The notes under the pieces are model-generated. The model searched no databases, was not told the origin of the DNA, and saw nothing but the letters and a program-made list of their open reading frames with translations. DNA of 9,889 nucleotides, from assembly GCA_018397055.1 (NCBI GenBank), contig JAGTQS010000059.1, forward strand, positions 1 through 9,889. The letters are read 5' to 3'. This stretch comes from Candidatus Bathyarchaeota archaeon. Lineage in GTDB: Archaea > Thermoproteota > Bathyarchaeia > Bathyarchaeales > DTEX01. How positions within the stretch are numbered: position 1 is the stretch's first letter; every line of letters begins with the position of its first letter. Shown piece by piece: positions 6,900 through 9,889 of this stretch. The position numbers were made by a program, and so were the translations under genes.

Positions 6900-6960
6900 T
6901 TTTTTGAAAAAAGGCTACTTCTTTAGTCTCACCAGCTCTAATTATTGTTCTATATTTTTT
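6900..6960 (+). terminator. T-rich termination region after the hisS operon
   Basis: Six T's follow the stop codon directly (6900-6905), and a second run, TCTATATTTTTT, ends at 6960. Archaeal RNA polymerase stops at T-rich tracts without needing a hairpin, so this is a plausible end for the hisS transcript. The second tract also resembles a TATA box and could belong to the downstream promoter instead. Confidence 0.35.
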
Positions 6961-7051
6961 AAACATACGGATGGTTCGTAGGAGTTAAGTATTTTTCAAC
7001 TGTGTAAACTAACTCATAAGCTATGTAATATGAAACCGTCGGGGTTGGTGT
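6961..7051 (+). promoter_or_regulatory. Upstream region of the NitrOD5-like/PAS-sensor pair
   Basis: This is the rest of the 152-bp gap before the signalling pair. ATGTAATA at 7023-7030 lies about 25 bases before the GTG at 7052, which would fit a leaderless or near-leaderless transcript. TATATTTTTTAAAC (6951-6964) is an alternative with a long leader. GGGGTT just before the GTG is only a weak Shine-Dalgarno. No RNA gene or clear operator is visible. Confidence 0.3.
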
Positions 7052-7501
7052 GTGACAACCAAACCAGAATCAGCAAAAACCTACTTGCAAGCCTCGAAAC
7101 ACGTATATGACAGATTCGACGAATTGTTAGTCCAAACCATTGACGAAGTGTTGAAAGCATCTTTAGGTGACAAAAGCGCCAAAATGATTTATGAGTATCT
7201 CGAGAAAAAATCGTGTTCAATAAATGAAATTCCAAATAACCTTACGGGTTTCTCCACAGAGCTAAGAGCAATCTTAGCAAATGATAACGCGCCAACTAGG
7301 TTTTCCCTTGAAGTAACCCCTCAAGGAAGGTCTACAATTATTGAAAGAACCATCGCAAGAATCCTTTGCCAAAAATTAGGGTTGGATTTCAAAGAGAAGG
7401 GACCAGTTAATTTTCCAAACTTAATTTCTGAACTTAGACGCGTATATAACGAGTCCGAAAGAAGCATTTTAATGGTAGCATGCCAGGACAGGAGGCCCTA
7501 A
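7052..7501 (+). CDS. Small soluble protein with NitrOD5 (DUF3227)-like N-terminal half
   Basis: This 149-residue protein has no membrane segment. The first half (about 20-85) has a pattern I associate with NitrOD5/DUF3227, an output-type domain described from Thaumarchaeota: a helix leading to VLKASLGDKSAKMIYEYLEK, a short spacer, an IPNNLTGFSTELRAIL stretch and a further turn. The match is by eye and moderate. The second half (about 95-149; IIERTIARILCQKLGL, then FPNLISELRRVY) looks helical, and I do not recognise it. The GTG at 7052 is the only good start; the protein begins with a polar TTKPESAKT stretch. The stop lies 4 bp before the PAS-sensor start, whose Shine-Dalgarno (AGGAGG, 7490-7495) is inside this gene, so the two are very likely one operon. 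The likely role is partner or output of the sensor, by inference. Confidence 0.65.
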   Translation: MTTKPESAKTYLQASKHVYDRFDELLVQTIDEVLKASLGDKSAKMIYEYLEKKSCSINEIPNNLTGFSTELRAILANDNAPTRFSLEVTPQGRSTIIERTIARILCQKLGLDFKEKGPVNFPNLISELRRVYNESERSILMVACQDRRP

Positions 7502-7505
7502 CAAA

Positions 7506-9889
7506 GTGAAAAACGTTCAAGCGAATACTGAGGTACGTTCATTTTCAGAGACAACTAATGGAAAATTCTCCAGCCGAGAATTAAGACTGCTCTATAAGAA
7601 AATCAGCGACATTTTTGAAAATGTAAGTGATTACGTGTTTTTCCTTGATTTAACAGGTAAGATAGTTGACATTAATAAGGCAGCCTTGAAGCTAACTAGG
7701 GGATTAAAAGAGGACTTGATTGGAAAACAGTTCGTCGAATGCATCGCAGTTGATTCAGAAGTTAAGACCAAAGCTTACGACATGCTTAGAAAAATGCTTT
7801 TTGGCGAAAGACTGAACCTTAAAACTCGTTTTAGGAACAAAAGCAACCAAAACGTCGTGATTGAGACTTCCGCCTCATATTTTAGGCAAAACGAAAAGGC
7901 CGTGGGGATATTAGTTATCGCTAGAGACGTAACTGAACAAAAGATGGCGGAAGAAGAAATAAGGTACGAAGCTGAAAAGTACAGAAGCCTTGTTGAAAAC
8001 GCACAAGACGTTATTGCAACGTTCGACCTAAAAGGCAATTTAACATCGGCAAACAAAGCTATTGAAAATTATGGGTTCCAAATAAGCAACATCATTGGTA
8101 AAAACATGTTCCAGTTTGTTTCCACGAAATACTGGCCTAAAGTTATGGCGGATGTTGCAAAAATAGCTAGCGGCAAGATAGTCAAGTCGGAGTTGGAGGT
8201 AATAACCCCTATTGGGAAAAGGGTGGCTGAATATCAAAGTAACCCTATCATGAACGGAAACAAAGTTGTTGGCATTCAAACAGTTCTAAGAGACATTACT
8301 GAAAGAAAAAGAATTGAGGAAAAACTGGCTGAAAACGAGGAATGTTATAAAGTTCTTTTTGAGAAATCCCCGATTGGAATTTGCATGATAACCGTTAATG
8401 GCAAAATCATCAATGTGAACAAGAAAATGGAAGTCATAACGAGCTACAGCAGCGCAGAATTACTGAAAATGTCATTCTTCGACCTTTGCAAAGACCCTGC
8501 TGTTGCTATGAAAACACTAGAAGCCATTGACGGTCAAGATGTTGTTAGTGAATTGCAAATACAAGTGAAATGTAAAGATGGAAAGTTGATCCAGATTATC
8601 CTCACCGCATCTAAGATTCAGCTACGCAACAACAGCTTCATACAAATAAGAATTCAGGACATGTCTGAACTGGTCATGACGGAGGAAAGGCTTAGATCTT
8701 CTGAAAAGAAATACAAGGCATTGTTTGAGGAGGCAATGGACGCCATATTCGTTGCGGACGCTGAAACTGGAATAATATTGGACTGCAACCGAGCAGCTTG
8801 CCAGCTGGTTGGAAGAGAAAAATCTGAATTAATCGGTAAACACCAAAGCATTTTGCATCCACCTCAATCAATAGAAGATAAATTTAGCAGAACCTTTCAG
8901 CTGCACCGAACAGAAAAGGAAGGCCAAATACTGGAAGACAGGGTAGTAACAAAGGACGGGGAGATCAAAGAAGTTTCGATCAAAGCTAACGTCTTAGAGT
9001 TGGAAAAAAGGAAAGTGGTTATGGGAATATTTAGAGACATTACGGAACAAAAGAGAATTGAGGAGGAACTAGTTCAGGAAAGAGATTTCCTGCAAGCCCT
9101 TATGGATAACATTCCAGACACAATATACTTCAAAGACAAAGATTCTAAATTTACGAAGGTAAACCGGGCTCAAGCAACGGTCTTAGGAGTTAGCGACCCA
9201 AAAGAAGCCATTGGAAAAACCGACTTTGACTTTTTTACGCCTGAACACGCAAGAGACGCTTTTGAAGACGAGCAAAGGATCATCAAGACAGGTCAACCGT
9301 TGATCGGCAAAATTGAGAAGATTAGGAGAGCAGACGGTCAGTTCCGCTGGGTTTCAGCAACGAAGACGCCGATCAGAGACAAGAATGGTAAAATCATTGG
9401 CTTGGTCGGAATTTCCCGAGACATAACGGAACAAAAACAGATTGAGGAAAAAATGGAATATCAGAAAAACCTTTTCGACGCCTTGATGGACAGCATGCCG
9501 GATTCCATATACTTCAAGGACACGCAGTCTCGGTTCATCAGAGTCAGTAAAGTTAGCTGCGCGGGTATAGGAGTTAAAAATCCGGATGAGGCTGTTGGAA
9601 TGACTGATTTCGATTGGGCGCCTAAGGAGCTGGCGGAGCAGTATTACGCCGATGATCAAAGGGTTATGAAAACAGGTGTGCCAATCGTCGGTCAGGAAGA
9701 GGTCAGCTTAAGCAAAGTTGGGAAAAAATGGTATTCGGCGACTAAGGTGCCCATCCGAGATAAGGAAGGCAACGTGATTGGTCTTGTGGGCATCTCGAGA
9801 GACATTACAAAGCTCAAGGAAACTGAGGAGGAGCTTAGGCATTACTCTCTGCATTTGGAGGAGATTGTTGAGGAGAAAACTCGTAGGCT
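7506..9889 (+). CDS. Multi-PAS sensor protein, probable histidine kinase (3' end outside window)
   Basis: The frame opens at GTG 7506 and stays open for 794 codons to the right edge. AGGAGG (7490-7495) lies ten bases before the start. Six PAS domains follow, most closed by the DIT-type motif and a short charged helix: about 30-150 (RDVTEQ at 140), 159-277 (RDITER at 262), 281-397 (degenerate QDMSE at 384-388), 403-523 (RDITEQ at 510), 528-650 (RDITEQ at 638) and 657-777 (RDITKL at 765). From about 778, HYSLHLEEIVEEKTRR starts the coiled linker that in related archaeal sensors leads into a HisKA/HATPase kinase. That makes a histidine kinase likely, but no kinase motif is in view. There is no signal peptide or membrane helix, so sensing is probably cytoplasmic. 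Ligands or cofactors cannot be told. The fifth and sixth PAS domains are near-duplicates. Confidence 0.9.
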   Translation, partial: MKNVQANTEVRSFSETTNGKFSSRELRLLYKKISDIFENVSDYVFFLDLTGKIVDINKAALKLTRGLKEDLIGKQFVECIAVDSEVKTKAYDMLRKMLFGERLNLKTRFRNKSNQNVVIETSASYFRQNEKAVGILVIARDVTEQKMAEEEIRYEAEKYRSLVENAQDVIATFDLKGNLTSANKAIENYGFQISNIIGKNMFQFVSTKYWPKVMADVAKIASGKIVKSELEVITPIGKRVAEYQSNPIMNGNKVVGIQTVLRDITERKRIEEKLAENEECYKVLFEKSPIGICMITVNGKIINVNKKMEVITSYSSAELLKMSFFDLCKDPAVAMKTLEAIDGQDVVSELQIQVKCKDGKLIQIILTASKIQLRNNSFIQIRIQDMSELVMTEERLRSSEKKYKALFEEAMDAIFVADAETGIILDCNRAACQLVGREKSELIGKHQSILHPPQSIEDKFSRTFQLHRTEKEGQILEDRVVTKDGEIKEVSIKANVLELEKRKVVMGIFRDITEQKRIEEELVQERDFLQALMDNIPDTIYFKDKDSKFTKVNRAQATVLGVSDPKEAIGKTDFDFFTPEHARDAFEDEQRIIKTGQPLIGKIEKIRRADGQFRWVSATKTPIRDKNGKIIGLVGISRDITEQKQIEEKMEYQKNLFDALMDSMPDSIYFKDTQSRFIRVSKVSCAGIGVKNPDEAVGMTDFDWAPKELAEQYYADDQRVMKTGVPIVGQEEVSLSKVGKKWYSATKVPIRDKEGNVIGLVGISRDITKLKETEEELRHYSLHLEEIVEEKTRR
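9087..9800 (+). repeat. Tandem duplicated PAS module (PAS5 and PAS6)
   Basis: Two coding units about 385 bases apart share long matching stretches: ALMD, PD-x-IYFKD, TDFD, KTG, SATK-x-PIRDK and IGLVGISRDIT at the same relative places. The first unit is about 9087-9430 and the second about 9474-9800. The other four PAS domains are much less alike, so this pair looks like a recent in-frame tandem duplication followed by divergence. Confidence 0.6.

Noticed and set aside
6900..6913. Hairpin from TTTTTTGAAAAAA
   Set aside because: The arms are separated by a single base, so no stable loop can form; the T run alone is more likely to matter.
7775..9659. Minus-strand open frames within the PAS gene
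   Set aside because: They lack ribosome binding sites and recognisable domains, and they lie opposite a continuous PAS-coding frame.
1..9889. CRISPR array, insertion sequence, tRNA or rRNA gene
   Set aside because: No regularly spaced repeats, transposase-like ORF, terminal inverted repeats or cloverleaf-like sequence were seen in any intergenic gap; all gaps are under 200 bp.

Overview
The window is archaeal. The evidence is a stand-alone archaeal-type topoisomerase IA with C-terminal zinc fingers, an archaeal tRNA-splicing endonuclease, an archaeal-type HisRS, TATA-box promoters (several preceded by purine-rich, BRE-like bases), tight gene packing and frequent GTG/TTG starts. The large PAS-repeat sensor, the small NitrOD5-like protein beside it and an OST3/OST6-type membrane protein all suggest the TACK side of the archaea. 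A Bathyarchaeia-like or related uncultivated lineage is my best guess. That lineage call is inference from gene flavour, not from a marker phylogeny.

Layout. Bases 1-28 may hold the first codons of a minus-strand gene running off the left edge. Bases 29-200 are then a divergent control region with a perfect 14-bp palindrome next to a TATA box. On the plus strand, topA (201-2279) is followed with zero spacing by a small Cys/His zinc-binding protein (2280-2531). A separate promoter precedes a 143-residue, three-helix membrane protein (2597-3028) that closely resembles the eukaryotic oligosaccharyltransferase accessory subunit OSTC/DC2. After a 120-bp gap come mtnA (3149-4165) and endA (4194-4787). 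A 125-bp leader with two TATA-like boxes precedes hisS (4913-6217), which is followed 10 bp later by a membrane protein with two C-terminal zinc ribbons (6228-6899). A 152-bp T-rich intergenic region separates this from a two-gene signalling unit: a small soluble protein with a NitrOD5-like first half (7052-7501), then 4 bp later a multi-PAS sensor (7506 to the right edge, open). The sensor has six PAS domains in the window and is probably a histidine kinase whose catalytic part lies beyond the edge.

How the genes work together. Most genes are information-processing housekeeping: DNA topology, tRNA intron removal and histidine charging. One is methylthioadenosine-related metabolism. The membrane protein may belong to the N-glycosylation machinery. 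The final pair is sensory. No mobile elements, CRISPR arrays, rRNA or tRNA genes were seen. The points most worth a second look are the OSTC-like protein, the EndA in which the usual catalytic histidine is a threonine, and the NitrOD5-like/PAS-sensor pair. Only one of the eight plus-strand genes has an ATG as its clearly preferred start.
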